From Ophioderma brevispina (lineage: Eukaryota; Echinodermata; Ophiuroidea; Amphilepidida; Ophiodermatidae): a stretch of 64,000 nucleotides of DNA. Each line of letters opens with the position of its first letter. The stretch's first letter is position 1. The DNA lies in the NCBI GenBank assembly GCA_023653785.1, contig JAMKCH010058438.1:35273-99272 (forward strand), written 5' to 3'. The notes beneath the pieces are model-generated. The model worked only from the letters and a program-made list of their open reading frames with translations. It was not told where the DNA came from and made no database searches. The position numbers and the translations under genes were made by a program. This document shows positions 34,042-44,870 of the stretch, in pieces.

Positions 34042-37000
34042 TGCAGTATGGGATTGGACAACCAAATGCATATGAAATCGCAGGCCCTACCGAACCAGGT
34101 GGCATTAGTGAAGATTCTCTGCGCTACGAGAAGCCAACCCTAAGATTCTTTTAAATACAATCAAGGTGTATCCAGACAATCAATGCAAATGACTGCATGT
34201 GCGGGCGAAGTGGTGCACCCCCCCCCCCAGCAAAAATATATGGAGGGCCTGGCCGCAACGCCTAAGGGAAAAGTGGGCACTCCGCTCACGAGCTTGCTCG
34301 GCACGGATACACTTGACATTACCTTACCTTTACTACTTATTCATGTGAACATACACACATATGACAAAAACATTACATTTTAACTACTTAGTAGTTTTTT
34401 GAAATTATTTTCAATCACATAGTGTGGGGGGGGGGGGGGGGGTGGGGGGGGTTTTTCCGGTTTAATGTTTGTAAGTTTCGGAAACATTTTTCACAAGTTT
34501 TTTGAATATCGGAATGTGATCGTTTTAGTCATTGTGTTAACCAATGAAATTTTTCATTTGGACAATCCGGTTTTGAAACAAAAGGGAGTTATAGTATCAC
34601 AAATGAACATCATGCGATTGAAGCCCGGAAATGCCACATTTACAAGAAGCGATACTAACTGAACAATAAACGGAGGCTTCATATTGTATTCTCCGCCTAC
34701 AAAATGTACTTGGTTTAATTAAACGAAAAACACGTGGATTCACTGCAAAAATGAAGAAAACAAATTAATCATTTATTTTTATATTAGAATCAAAGGGGGA
34801 ATGTTGAGTTTAGTAAGTGCTCGTATTAAAGAGACACGGGCAATATTTCTAGCAAATACAAATCTCTTAAGGGGCGATTCGTCCTAATATACTTTGAGCA
34901 AATAATAAATTTCAAGCCAGTCTATTTTTTAAATTGATGCCTAGTTGTTTTCATTCACTTTCAAGGCATACGAAATGACACTAATATGGCTGTAGTTTCA
35001 TCTGTCACGCAAATCAGGAAAAAGGTGAGGCATTTGTTATTTGAAATTTATGAGGATGGACCCCTAGAGGTCTCTAATCATCTGAAATGACTATGGGTTG
35101 AATTAACACCACAATTAGGGCTATCATCCATCAAATATCAGGATCTGAGATCATATTATATTTAAAGAAAGAAAATTAAAAATAAGTTGACCTTATCCCA
35201 AAAAGTGGGAGGGAAGACTATATACGAGAATCCGATATTTCTTTTGTATGTGTCTAATGCTAAGGTCCTTCTGCACCTCCTTTACAAGTTCATAAGGGGG
35301 GTGTGGGGTCGCTCTGCAAACCACTTTGCTGTTGCATTTTTTATCCCAAACTCTGTTTTATGGGTTACCTCAACACGATCAACACTCCCATTAACAGGAA
35401 CAACTGAAATCGGTTTGCCCGATTCAAATGACGGCCACATAAAATTTACTCAAATAGGAGAACATCAATACCTTTTCATTGCTGAAAATAAAAATTAAAA
35501 AACAAGTTATCTTAGTACTATTTAAGGGGGCAAAACACTTGAATAGCGTCAACCATAAATGCTTATTTAGGCTAATTAAATAAAAAAAGCCATGGTGCGA
35601 TTTTTGTTCATCAAATATCCGCCACACCGATATTTAGGTAATTACAAAAAAAATAGGGGCACTAACATTTACGTAAAAATGGTGGGCTCGAAAACGAAAT
35701 CCTGGGAGCCACATGGACCCCTTTTAACATTGGACATAGATCATGAGCTAGGATAATCTGGTTTTTCAATAAAAAAAGACTTTTTTTTTCGGAATCTGGT
35801 GTGTCGAATTCAAATTAACAACCCGGCTTTCGATTTTGAAAAACCAGGTTTATCGATTGAAAAGCTAAAGTTTTTGTTGAAAAACTAAAACTTGGTTTTC
35901 TCGACCCAAACGTTGGGTTTTTTGCCGAACAAAAACTGTTTTAGCGAAGTTATCGACGACGAACACCAGGGTTTCTTTTTCTATTGTGGAAATTATACTG
36001 CCTTTGGCTCGTATAATTCTTGCACAAAAAGAAAAACATGTTCTTTTTTCGCTGAAACCAGGTTTTTCAGAAACATTTTTTATCTGATTCGAAAACCCAT
36101 GGGTTTTCCAATAAACTTAGTTTTTCCGTCGAAAAAACTGTTTTTTATTTTATCGAAAAACAAAGTGTTTACAAGACATTGCTATCCATTTGAATAAACC
36201 AAGTTTTCATTCTGAAAAACCAGGTTTTTCGATCGAACAACTAAGTTTAATTAAAAACCCAGCTTTTAAAATCGATAAACCTTTTTTTGTTTGTTTTTTT
36301 ATTTTTTCATCGTAAAAAACCCAAGTGTTTCTAAAATCATTCTGATCGACTTTATCGATACGAAAAGCTAGTTTTTTTTTATACACATATAGTTTCGAGA
36401 GGAGCTAGGAGGTTTGATAAAACCAGTGTATCGATCAAAAAGCTGTTTTTTTTGCAATAAAAACAAGGTTTTTCAAAAACTTCGCTATATCGAATTTGAT
36501 AAACCTGTCCTTTGGTTATACGGGTGGGGGGTAGAGAAGGAGGGGTTGGGTATCTATTTGCAAAGTAAAGTTTGAAACCTTTTGGGTGTGTGTTGCTCCG
36601 CCGAGAAAACATGGCGTAGCTAGCGTAGCTAGACTGGATATGGCGCACGTTGGCAAGATTTAACTTCCCCTGACGGAGGTCACATTGGGCTAACCCCCCG
36701 AAAGCTCTCGAGTTTTATCATGTTTGAGTACCTTTGGCGAGCTATCATTATCATCATCACATAAGCAAAAATTATCTATACTTTTTGCCCCCTGACAGGG
36801 GTCCCAGGTAGACTGTCCCACAGTCTCGGCGCTGTCTTCGTATTTAGGGAACAGTAGGTTTGGAACACATAAAATCAAAATTATTTATTTATTTTATATT
36901 TGAAAATTAATTTTTTAACAACGAGTGGCATGCACCAAATGTGCAGTTGCATATACAATGTACCCGTTTAATAACAAAATAGATCAAGAATTAATCCTAA

Positions 37001-37075
37001 AAAAAATCAGAGATCAACTAGGCAAGCTTGGAATTGCCAAAAAGTTCAAACATCACGCACCCAATCACCCACCAG
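34042..37075 (+). repeat. Repeat unit, copy B (paired with 29208-32650)
   Basis: Diverged copy of 29208-32650, with small indels throughout. It lacks the segment of about 520 bp found in A. It carries an extra G run of 17 (34426-34442) and then 8 (34444-34451), where A reads GGTTATTTCCGGG. It holds its own stretch of the palindromic satellite (35755-36510). The distance between copy starts is about 4.83 kb. Confidence 0.9.
35755..36510. repeat. Palindromic satellite, in copy B
   Basis: Same theme as 31380-32190: GAAAAACCAGGTTTATCGAT, GAAAAACTAAAACTTGG and CGAAAAACAAAGTG variants. The open frames across it (35892-36197, 36379-36648) follow the repeat and are not genes. Confidence 0.85.
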
Positions 37076-37439
37076 ATGTGGCATTTGGTTGACTCATATA
37101 GTGTCGTCTTTATTACCAGTCGTGTATGACCACAGAACCCTGATAGGGTCCAGGTTCCAGGGGGCGAAGCCCCGGAAGCTCTTGTAGATTTTTTAGCAAG
37201 GTTTATAAGTCACCTTCAAGGGCGCTCAGTTAAGGGTGAACTATAGGTCCTACCTGCCTGTGCAAGTGTCATTTTTAATTTTTCCCCAACTTCATTTCAC
37301 AAGCGCCCCCCTGAGGTGGCGCCCGGGGCACGTGCCCCCTTGCCCCCTAGCTCCGCCACTGCCGAGAACTTTTTTTTTTTTTTTTTTTGCGAAACACCTT
37401 GATTTATCGGTCGAAATTGTGCATTATACTTGCTATGAC
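37076..37439. other. Junction with a GTGGCGGAGCTAGG-type repeat end
   Basis: Copy B ends near 37075. At 37300-37370 the sequence is GC-rich and, read on the minus strand, gives CAGTGGCGGAGCTAGGGGGC and GTGCCCCGGGCGCCACC. This is the terminus type also seen within the minisatellite (16193 and 17776) and in weaker form at 32205 and 37140. A T run follows (37371-37388). Confidence 0.5.
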
Positions 37440-37564
37440 AAATAATTTCACAAAGAAGTGAAAACCACTTGTTTCGCGATAAATAACGTTCTATAAAAAA
37501 TTGATAAAATCGAAAAACCAGGTTTAGTGGAGTCGAAAAGCTCGGTTTGTTGATAAACCCCGTT
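37440..37564. repeat. Palindromic satellite, left of the purine tract
   Basis: Units such as AAATCGAAAAACCAGGTTTA and AACCCCGTTTTATCG continue the satellite of copies A and B up to the sharp start of the purine tract. Confidence 0.75.
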
Positions 37565-38584
37565 TTATCGGAGAGAGAGAGGAGAGAGTGTAGGTACGTG
37601 CAAAACGGAAGGAAAGGAAGGGGGAGGTAATCGAGAGAACCGTGGGCCAGGGGGTGACGTACGAGCAAAGAGGAGGGGAACCATGTAAAGGAGAAGAAGA
37701 GGAAAGTAGATAAAGGGCAGGACAGGAGAGAGACGGGGGTGAAAAGTGAGCAAGGAGGGAAGAAGGTGTGGAAAAATGGAGAATAGATTGTGGAAAAAGG
37801 AGGGGAGACAGAGGAAAACGGGAGAAGGGGGAAGTTGGGTAGGTGGGGGGAAGGTGAGAGAGGAGGGGGAAGAGAGAATGATCTATGTTGCCGGGGGAGG
37901 GGGTGGAAAAGAGGCGAGGAGGAAGGAAGCGGAGGTTGGTGAGGGGGAGAAAGCATAGGAAGATGTGGGGGGGAGATAACCCCGGGAAATTATGAGGGGA
38001 GAAGGGAAGAAAACAAGGCCAAGAGAGAGGGGAGGGAGGAGGAAGTTGAGTGGGGATGAGACGTGAGAGGTGGGGAGCGAGGGGGGGGGGGGAAGTAGAT
38101 GGGGAGAGGGGGGAGAAAAACGCGTGGGGTGAGGAGGGAGGGGGGAGATCACCAGAGAAGAGGAACGGTGGAAGAAAGGAATAATGAGAAGAGAAGGGCA
38201 GTGAAGGCGCGGAGAAGGCGGGGCAGGGAAGGACAAAAAAAAAGGAGGGGAGGGAGAGGATTAGAGGAGGAGGGTGAGGGAAGGCAAGAGACGGAGGAGG
38301 GGGAAACAGAGGGGAAGAAGGGGGGGGGGACGAAGACAATGTGAGCGGGGGGGGGTAGAGGGGAGGAAGGGAGCGTGAAATGTATGGTAGAAGGGTGGGG
38401 GGGGCATGGGGGGGAGGGGGAGTGGATCGGATGGGGAAAAGAGGTAAGGGGAGATAAAAGGGAACATGATATGTACTGGGGTGGAACCAGATAGAGGGGT
38501 GGGGGAAGGCGGAGGGAGAAGGGGGGGAGAGTAGGAGAGGATGAATTTGGAGGGAGGGGGAAGGGAAGGGTGGGGAGATATGCG
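37565..38584 (+). repeat. Purine-strand tract of about 1 kb
   Basis: The plus strand is overwhelmingly A and G for about 1 kb (AGGAGGGGGAAGAGAGAATG-like sequence, with many G runs). The start is sharp after TTTTATCGGAGAG and the end is sharp before ATATCTGTTTTTCCGATC, with palindromic satellite on both sides. The long minus-strand Pro/Ser/Leu frames (up to 271 codons) are simply the pyrimidine complement read in three frames and are not genes. Mirror-rich purine tracts of this length can form triplex structures. Confidence 0.9.
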
Positions 38585-38735
38585 AAATATCTGTTTTTCC
38601 GATCAGAAAACCACATTTATGAAATGATATGTTAAAGGATTTGTGAAAAAAAAAATTCCTGCTCTTTTTCGAATCGAAAAACTAGGTTTATCGATTTTAG
38701 AAGAACAAACATCTTCGACAAACCTGGTTTATTTG
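38585..38735. repeat. Palindromic satellite, right of the purine tract
   Basis: CTGTTTTTCCGATCAGAAAACC, AATCGAAAAACTAGGTTTAT and GACAAACCTGGTTTATTTG units resume directly after the purine tract. Confidence 0.75.
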
Positions 38736-38849
38736 CCATCAAACCAATATAATGCAAATTAAACTACATTAATATGCAAATTTGGAAACGTCTGGGTAAT
38801 ACGACGTACTTGTGCGACACTATACAAAATTTGTAATACAAATTGGATG

Positions 38850-38975
38850 ATTCAGCCCAAATTTATTGTTCGAGCTATGAGTTTGCAAAAATAGTGGGCG
38901 AGACGCAGTCGAGCCCACTATTTTAAAACTCATTCGAGACCAAATAAATATGGGACCAAATCACCAATTTTATCA
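38850..38975. mobile_element. Small foldback element
   Basis: AAAATAGTGGGC...CGAGCCCACTATTTT (38888-38924) forms the core hairpin. Outward, TATGAGTTT / AAACTCATT and AAATTTATTGTTCGAG / CGAGACCAAATAAATA pair. The outer limit is near AATTGGATGATTCAG and CCAAATCACCAATTTT. This gives about 125 bp in all, consistent with a very short MITE. Confidence 0.6.
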
Positions 38976-39254
38976 TATCATGCCTATGATCCAACTAATT
39001 ATCGCTATCGACCTCTCAAAAGCATTATATGTGTGAATCGGTTATTGGGTTAAAGAGATTCAGGTCAACCTTTTATGTTTACCTTTTTGGTAGCACATCC
39101 ATACTCCATACATCCTGTGACGCACCTGAAACGCTTGTGTTCCTATCCTAAATAGCGGCGCCCTACAAAATTTTCTTTATACTTTACTGGCTTTGACTAT
39201 ATCTTAGAAACGATTTTCGACCAATTACCTTCTATTTTTAACTCATACTTAGTC

Positions 39255-39835
39255 TGTAATATTGGAATTGGTCTACTTTTTGAACATCCAAAAATGTCCG
39301 ACAGAAGACAGTAAGTATGCACATATTGGGGGTAGTTACTAGGCCGTTTTGCTTGTGAACAGTTTTGGACTTTTGTCAACGGTTTGGATAGAGGAGGTGT
39401 GAGCTATAAATGGTGATATGTTATTTGTTAAGGTACTTCTCCAGATGCCGAAAGGCTTGTGTTTTTTGTGTTTGGTGAGGACAAAAGGTGGAATTTTGGA
39501 CGATTTGTGGGCAAGTGGTTTCAAGAAAGTGGAGTGTTTTTTGTTTTCGTCCTCCGACTGCCATGTGATAGTCCATGTTCGGGTGAAATAGGGGTTAACA
39601 CTTAAGTAAACGTGTGATGTGGCGCTATTTGCGGAAATACGGGCCTATAATAATTTTTCAAATGATAGTTGAAAGTTATCCTAATAGAGATATTAATGTT
39701 TTATCTTTATAGGCTAGTAGGAAAAACTCGTCATGATAGTATGTTTGAGTAATTTTGTTTCGCTTTTATTCTCGGTAAATAATACTTCTCTGGCTATTAG
39801 TGGTCGGTGTCAATCTGTCTTCCTAAGCTTAGTGA
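39255..39835 (-). repeat. Dispersed repeat block 1, inverted copy
   Basis: The reverse complement matches 26030-26622 over its whole length, from AAGCTTAGGAAGACAGATTG to AAAAGTAGACCAATTCC. One internal segment (about 39400-39440 here) differs. Two minus-strand frames across it are repeat-derived. Confidence 0.88.
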
Positions 39836-40094
39836 AAGAGCAGATTCCCAGTGATTAACGCAGCTTATATAACAGGCGCTTTATGAACAGTGCTATGCCC
39901 TCCCCCACCGTCCCCTCCCAACCCCCCCCCCCCCCGCCGTTGGTCCCGTTTTCGCAAATCGGTCAAAAGAAGTTCGATTTTTTATTTTTATGTTATTTAG
40001 TTTTTGTTTCTTGGTTGAGCTGTTTGTTACCCCAGAAAAGATTTTCCCGTTATTTTGCTTTTTTCTTTTTCTTTTCTCCTTTTCGCGCCCGCCC

Positions 40095-40745
40095 TTTTTT
40101 CTACCCAGCTTAAAATGAATCACAAGTTGGCGAATAAGTAAATGAACAGCATTATAATGGAAACTAAAGAAAGTAATATTTTAACACATAAATAAAATAG
40201 CAAAATAAAAATAATTCACACAAAAAAAAATAAAAAACGCTAAAAGACCATAAAGAAGACCAATAAAAAGAATACAACTAAACAAATACGAATTTAAAAA
40301 GTAAAAAATATTAAATTAAATTAATTAAGTAATACATAAAATACTTCGCAAATTAATTAAACTAAAATTATAACAAAAGGTATAAACAAAAAAATGTAAA
40401 AATAACAAAAATGCAACAAATGAAAGATACAAATTCCCCCAAATTAAAAAGTGTACTTAAATGAAAATAACTAATAAAAATAAAAATCTTCAAAAAATTA
40501 TAAACACTAAAGAATAAATGAAAATTCTTCTGATTTCCTTCAAATCGACATTTCTAATGAGTACCATAAAAGGAAAAAATAAGATACACTTATATAAGGC
40601 GGAGGTGACCAAATGCCAAGTTGGCCCTCCCGTTCATAAAAGTAAATATAAATATATAATTACAAAAAAAAACCTACAAAAAATGATTTGCAACAAAAAG
40701 TTTAGGTAGATTATTATGACCCGTTATGAAATCAAACCCAACACT
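40095..40745 (-). repeat. Dispersed repeat block 2, inverted copy
   Basis: The reverse complement matches 26623-27300, from GTGTTGGGTTTGATTTCATA to TTTAAGCTGGGTAG. It is A-rich on the plus strand. It lies to the right of block 1, the opposite of what a simple inversion of 26030-27300 would give. Confidence 0.85.
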
Positions 40746-41470
40746 GCAACAAATTAAAGTTAGATCTGGGTATAACCGATATCAGTCATAGGATGATGCC
40801 TTTTTCTGCTGTTTTTAAACGCATACATGTGTTTAGAACACTTATATTCGTTGAATCATTCCAGTATTGTTGGCCCATTGTTCTTATCCCTCTTGATGAA
40901 AACACATGGTTTTACAACCAATGTCTAACGTAAACCTCCTCTATGTTACGAGTGTTTTCATATAAGTAATTAAAAAGACATTTAGGAAGTTGATGTGAAC
41001 AAAATTGTCTAGTTTTGTATAACTAAATACATAGCAAAAAATAAGTAATAATAATAATATAATAAAAAAACAATTATAAAGTTTAGTGTGAGCAATGAAA
41101 AATAACAAAATACACGTTCTTAAAATACTAAAAATACGGTCAAAATATATGACAAAATATTAAAACTAAAAAGTATACCACCCAATTTAAAGAAATAAAA
41201 CCCTGAATCTTACAAAGAAAAAAATAAAAAACTTAAAAAAAGCAAAAAATAAAAAAAATAAAAAAAATAAATGTTTTTAAACAATTATAAAAATAAAAAA
41301 ATAAAATCGTGAACATAGTGACCTAAAATAATAGCTTTTGCAATATATTATAGAAAAAAGTGGAGAACTTGTTCAAAAACAAAAGTATACATTTTTTATA
41401 AAATACTTAAAAAACTTTTTTTTCATTTTTTTTTTTCTTTTTCAAATTTGGTCTAATGAGAACCTTAATG
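40746..41470. other. A-rich sequence without a gene
   Basis: From about 41035 to 41300 the plus strand is dominated by AAAATA-type words, similar in texture to block 2. T runs follow at 41417-41440. No frame has a domain. Confidence 0.5.
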
Positions 41471-42010
41471 GGTGGGAAAGGGTTGCGGTTGGGGGAAAGG
41501 GTGTGATTGGGCAACACTCTTGTATATGTGGAACCCTGCGTTGATGAAGAGAACCCCCTGAGTAGGTTGGGAAGGGAAATCTGGAAGTTGAGAAGGAAAC
41601 CTGGTACGAGGTTTAGATGGTATTCAAATGAGGTATTGTCATTTAAATTCCGTCAAGTGCTTCTGACCAATATCATATAGCGCATGACGACTCAATTGTG
41701 AATACAAAAAAGAACATGGGTAGTTGGGGATGGGTAGTTGGAATTGCCAGATATAAAAAGGGATAGGGTGTGAAGGTAATGTATAAATGTGCCCTGGTGT
41801 AGTTTTGAAAGGAGGAACCTGGGTTAGTGGGAAAGGGCCGCCTTTGTTAGATATGAGAAGGGGGCTAATTGGTTAGTTGGGAAGCACGCTCTGTGACAGC
41901 TGGGAATGGCTCCCAGACGTTATTGACAGGGTCTTGGAATAGTTCGAATTGAAGACAAGACCTTGGGACTTTGGGCAGCTAGTAAAGGGGGCCCTGGTAT
42001 ATTTGCAAAG
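41471..42010 (+). repeat. Degenerate repeat with CCTGG and GTAGTTGGGAA words
   Basis: Spaced, diverged copies of a theme built from AGTTGGGAAGG, ACCTGGT and GGGTAGTTG recur about every 50-70 bases. The period is irregular, so the unit is uncertain. The open frames are short. Confidence 0.45.
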
Positions 42011-42519
42011 GGCCTGTGCTCGTATCATGAACAGTGACCCGAAGTGGTGGACAAAGTTTAGCAAAACGCTACAGTTACTACAGTTCTGATAAGGTTCCGC
42101 ACGGACCAAACCCTAACCTCGGTACCCAAAAGAAAGAGAAGGGATTAGGGGAAGAGGAGGGGAGGGGAAAAGGGAGAGAGGGGGAGATGGCGAAAAGGGG
42201 TGAAAAATAGAACAGAGAAGGGGCCCGAATAAGCGGGGGGGAGGGAAGCCTACCTCGGCCTGAAAACCGCGAAATCCGAGAACCGCGAAATTCTAGTTCC
42301 ATCTAGAGGGGTCACACAATTTGAATTTTTATAAATATATTTTCTGGGCAGTTAAATTGCATCAGCGCTGTTTTTTGAGAACCTTTAATTCCATACATAC
42401 AAGTTTCTAATAAAAAGCTACACCTTGAAGCTTATATTCATATGTGTGGCCCTTTCAAATTTTTGAAAGTCTTCCACTTTTCAAAGCAATTACCCATGAC
42501 CACTAGACTACGGACGCGG

Positions 42520-44350
42520 ACAATTAAAGAATCGAGTTTTGTAACCACCGTATCGAGTTTTGACACAACGCGCCGAAGTTTTACACAGGAGCGCGGGGAG
42601 TGTATTATTTATTATGTATTTATTTATTTATTTATTTTTTATTTTATTTATTTTTTATTTATTTATTTATTTATTTAGTAATTTATTTATATTATTTATT
42701 TATTATTTATTTGACATAACCGCGCGAGTTTGTCACAACCGCGGCGAGTTTTAACAGACAACGCACAAAAGCAAGCCCTATGTACAACGAGCTGGTATAT
42801 TTCTTTTATATTTATTTATTTATTTACCAGACCCCCGAGAATGAAAACACAGAATCATGGCCCCCCCGGGGGATCTTATGTGGCCAGCTATTTGCCAGGA
42901 GTTTGTCTCCTATTTATTTCCACTTCCAAATCAACCCTAAGTTTATTTCCAAATCCAAATCAAAAGTTTTTCAATATTTATGTATCCAAATTCCAGTTAT
43001 TTTCCTTTTCCAATTCCAAATCAAACTCCTATTTATTTCCAATCCAAATCAAAGATTTCAATATTTATGTATCCAAATTTCAGTTTGCTTTCGCAATTGT
43101 TCCAAAACACTCAGCGACCAGCAATATACTAACCCTCTGAGGCCCCCACTCCCTCGCAATTTGCAAAAAAGGTACCGCGGATGAACAGGGCCTAACTACA
43201 ACATTGACTTTCGCCGTTATAATCTAATCACCAAAAACTGCGACTATTAATATATGGTCTGAAGCCGTGTGTTCCTAACCCCCACATTTGCCAAAGAAGG
43301 TAACGATCCAAAATATAACCTAACTTCACACTTGAAGTCCGGAATTTGATCCTTATTGAAATACATAATTTTACAACTAGTTTTGGCTAGAGGACTGACC
43401 TAATCCACTAGCCTAACCTTAAGTTCCCACCAATTATCTTTATTACATATTGCTTCAAGTTCAATTTTATCGAAGTTTCAGATCCATTAAATGACCCAAT
43501 TTTTCTTTAAATTTCCGCACAAAACAAAGATTCTACTAATCGTAAGGATAAACACAACCTCCCAAATTCTAACACAAAATACAAAAGTTCATTAAGTTAA
43601 AAAGCATAGAACAAAGATACCAATAACCCAATAAAACCTAAATTGAGGGAATTAAAAGACCTTCTGCTGGACTTCCACATCTGGGGGGAGGGAGGGAAAT
43701 TTTAATAATGTCCACAGCAAGCAAGAAGGGCGAGACTAGACCCCCGGTGGCAAATAGGCGAAGCTTACCTTTCCAAGAAAGCCGGTCAGCTTATCCCCCG
43801 ATAAATACACAACCCCGATTGGTTGTGGAGACAAAAGGGTGAAGGACGAATGGGTCCCATACAATCGATAACGAACAGGCAACACAAACAGAAAGGAGCA
43901 TAAAAATCATTTCCTGGTGTTAAATCATTTATTGGCTTTTTTGCAATAAACTTATGATTTTATTTAAGTTTTCCTTCTTCATGGGGACTGATTTTTGTGG
44001 CAACATTTTTCTTTTATCCTTTTGGTCACGCAGGGTTTCCCATTGTTCATTTATGATGTATAGTCATGGCAAATCTATAAATAAAAAACAAAAAACAATA
44101 AAAAATAACACCAAATAAAAAAATAAAAGTAAAAAACAATAAAAATAAAAACATTAAAAAAAAAAAAAAATCTAAATAAACATAATAAATAAAAGTAAAT
44201 ATAGCAAAAAATATCAGCTCGTGGATACAACTCGGATCGTGTGCGGGTATGGTGGTTATGTTAGAAACTCGGCCGCGGTTTTATAATAAACTCTCCGCGG
44301 TTGTTACAAACTCGCCACGGTTGTGTTATGGTCAACTCGACGCAACGTCA
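42520..44350. mobile_element. Composite element with inverted short-tandem ends
   Basis: The left end (42520-42770) carries repeated GCGAGTTTTG / CACAACCGCGGCGAGTTTT units around an (ATTT)n tract (42600-42712). The right end (44060-44350) shows the mirror image: an (AAAT)n-like tract (44075-44210), then CCGCGGTTTTATAA and CAAACTCGCCACGGTTGTG. The two ends therefore face each other as inverted repeats about 1.8 kb apart. The interior holds a direct repeat containing TTTCAATATTTATGTATCCA (about 42967 and 43056) and no transposase frame. Confidence 0.55.
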
Positions 44351-44579
44351 TGCTCCAGCGTGTCATAAATTCCTACTTCCCAATATATATTATCATTCAT
44401 GGTTTCAAATGCAAAGCACTATCTACTTCCCGAACTCAATGTTCTTGAGTAAGTGGTGCAAAAACAGGCTTCAAATCAGCGACAGCGAAAGCGTATAAAG
44501 GTGCAACGAAAGAATTGTGAGACACCCGAATATTGTGTCATAAAGTAAATGTCAAATAGATTAGACACCTCAATATATT
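44351..44579. other. No gene seen
   Basis: Right flank of the composite element; a short 65-codon frame begins inside the element end and has no domain. Confidence 0.4.
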
Positions 44580-44870
44580 CTTACCTTTGCATTTAGCTAC
44601 AGAAACTTAAAAGAGAGAAAAAATGTGATTATATTTTCTTATATTTCAATGTTTTATTTTTTTTATTTTTTTTATTTTTTGCTTTTTTTCGAAATTAGAA
44701 ATTTCAAATTTTTGTACCAAAGAAACGTTTCCTTTTCTTCTCAGTTAAATCCTTTCAGATATTTTTGATGAAATCTTTTAACATTAGGCCAAAAAAAAAT
44801 AACTTTCGATTTTTTAGATACACCTGATATGTGCCATCTCTCGTTGCACCTGAAAATCTCACAGCTTTGT
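44580..44870 (+). repeat. Dispersed repeat family R (copy 1)
   Basis: Shares, with small indels, AAATTTCAAATTTTTGTACC-like, TACCAAAGAAAC, CCTTTCAGATATTTTTG and CATCTCTCGTTGCAC words with the segments near 59075-59228, 60206-60330 and 60360-60650. The order of these words is the same in each copy. No coding potential. Confidence 0.6.

Noticed and set aside
29208..37075. Copies A and B as the two LTRs of a retrotransposon
   Set aside because: The copies would be about 3 kb with only 1.4 kb between them, and no polymerase, protease or primer-binding site was seen. Ends are not TG...CA defined, and a third partial copy lies elsewhere.
37297..38616. Minus-strand Pro/Ser/Leu-rich frames up to 271 codons
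   Set aside because: They are the complement of the purine tract; every frame is open because pyrimidine-only codons include no stop.
42442..43184. Frames of 64-136 codons across the (ATTT)n tract and inner direct repeat
   Set aside because: Their sequence is the microsatellite (YLFIYLF) and repeat-derived text; adjacent registers are equally open.
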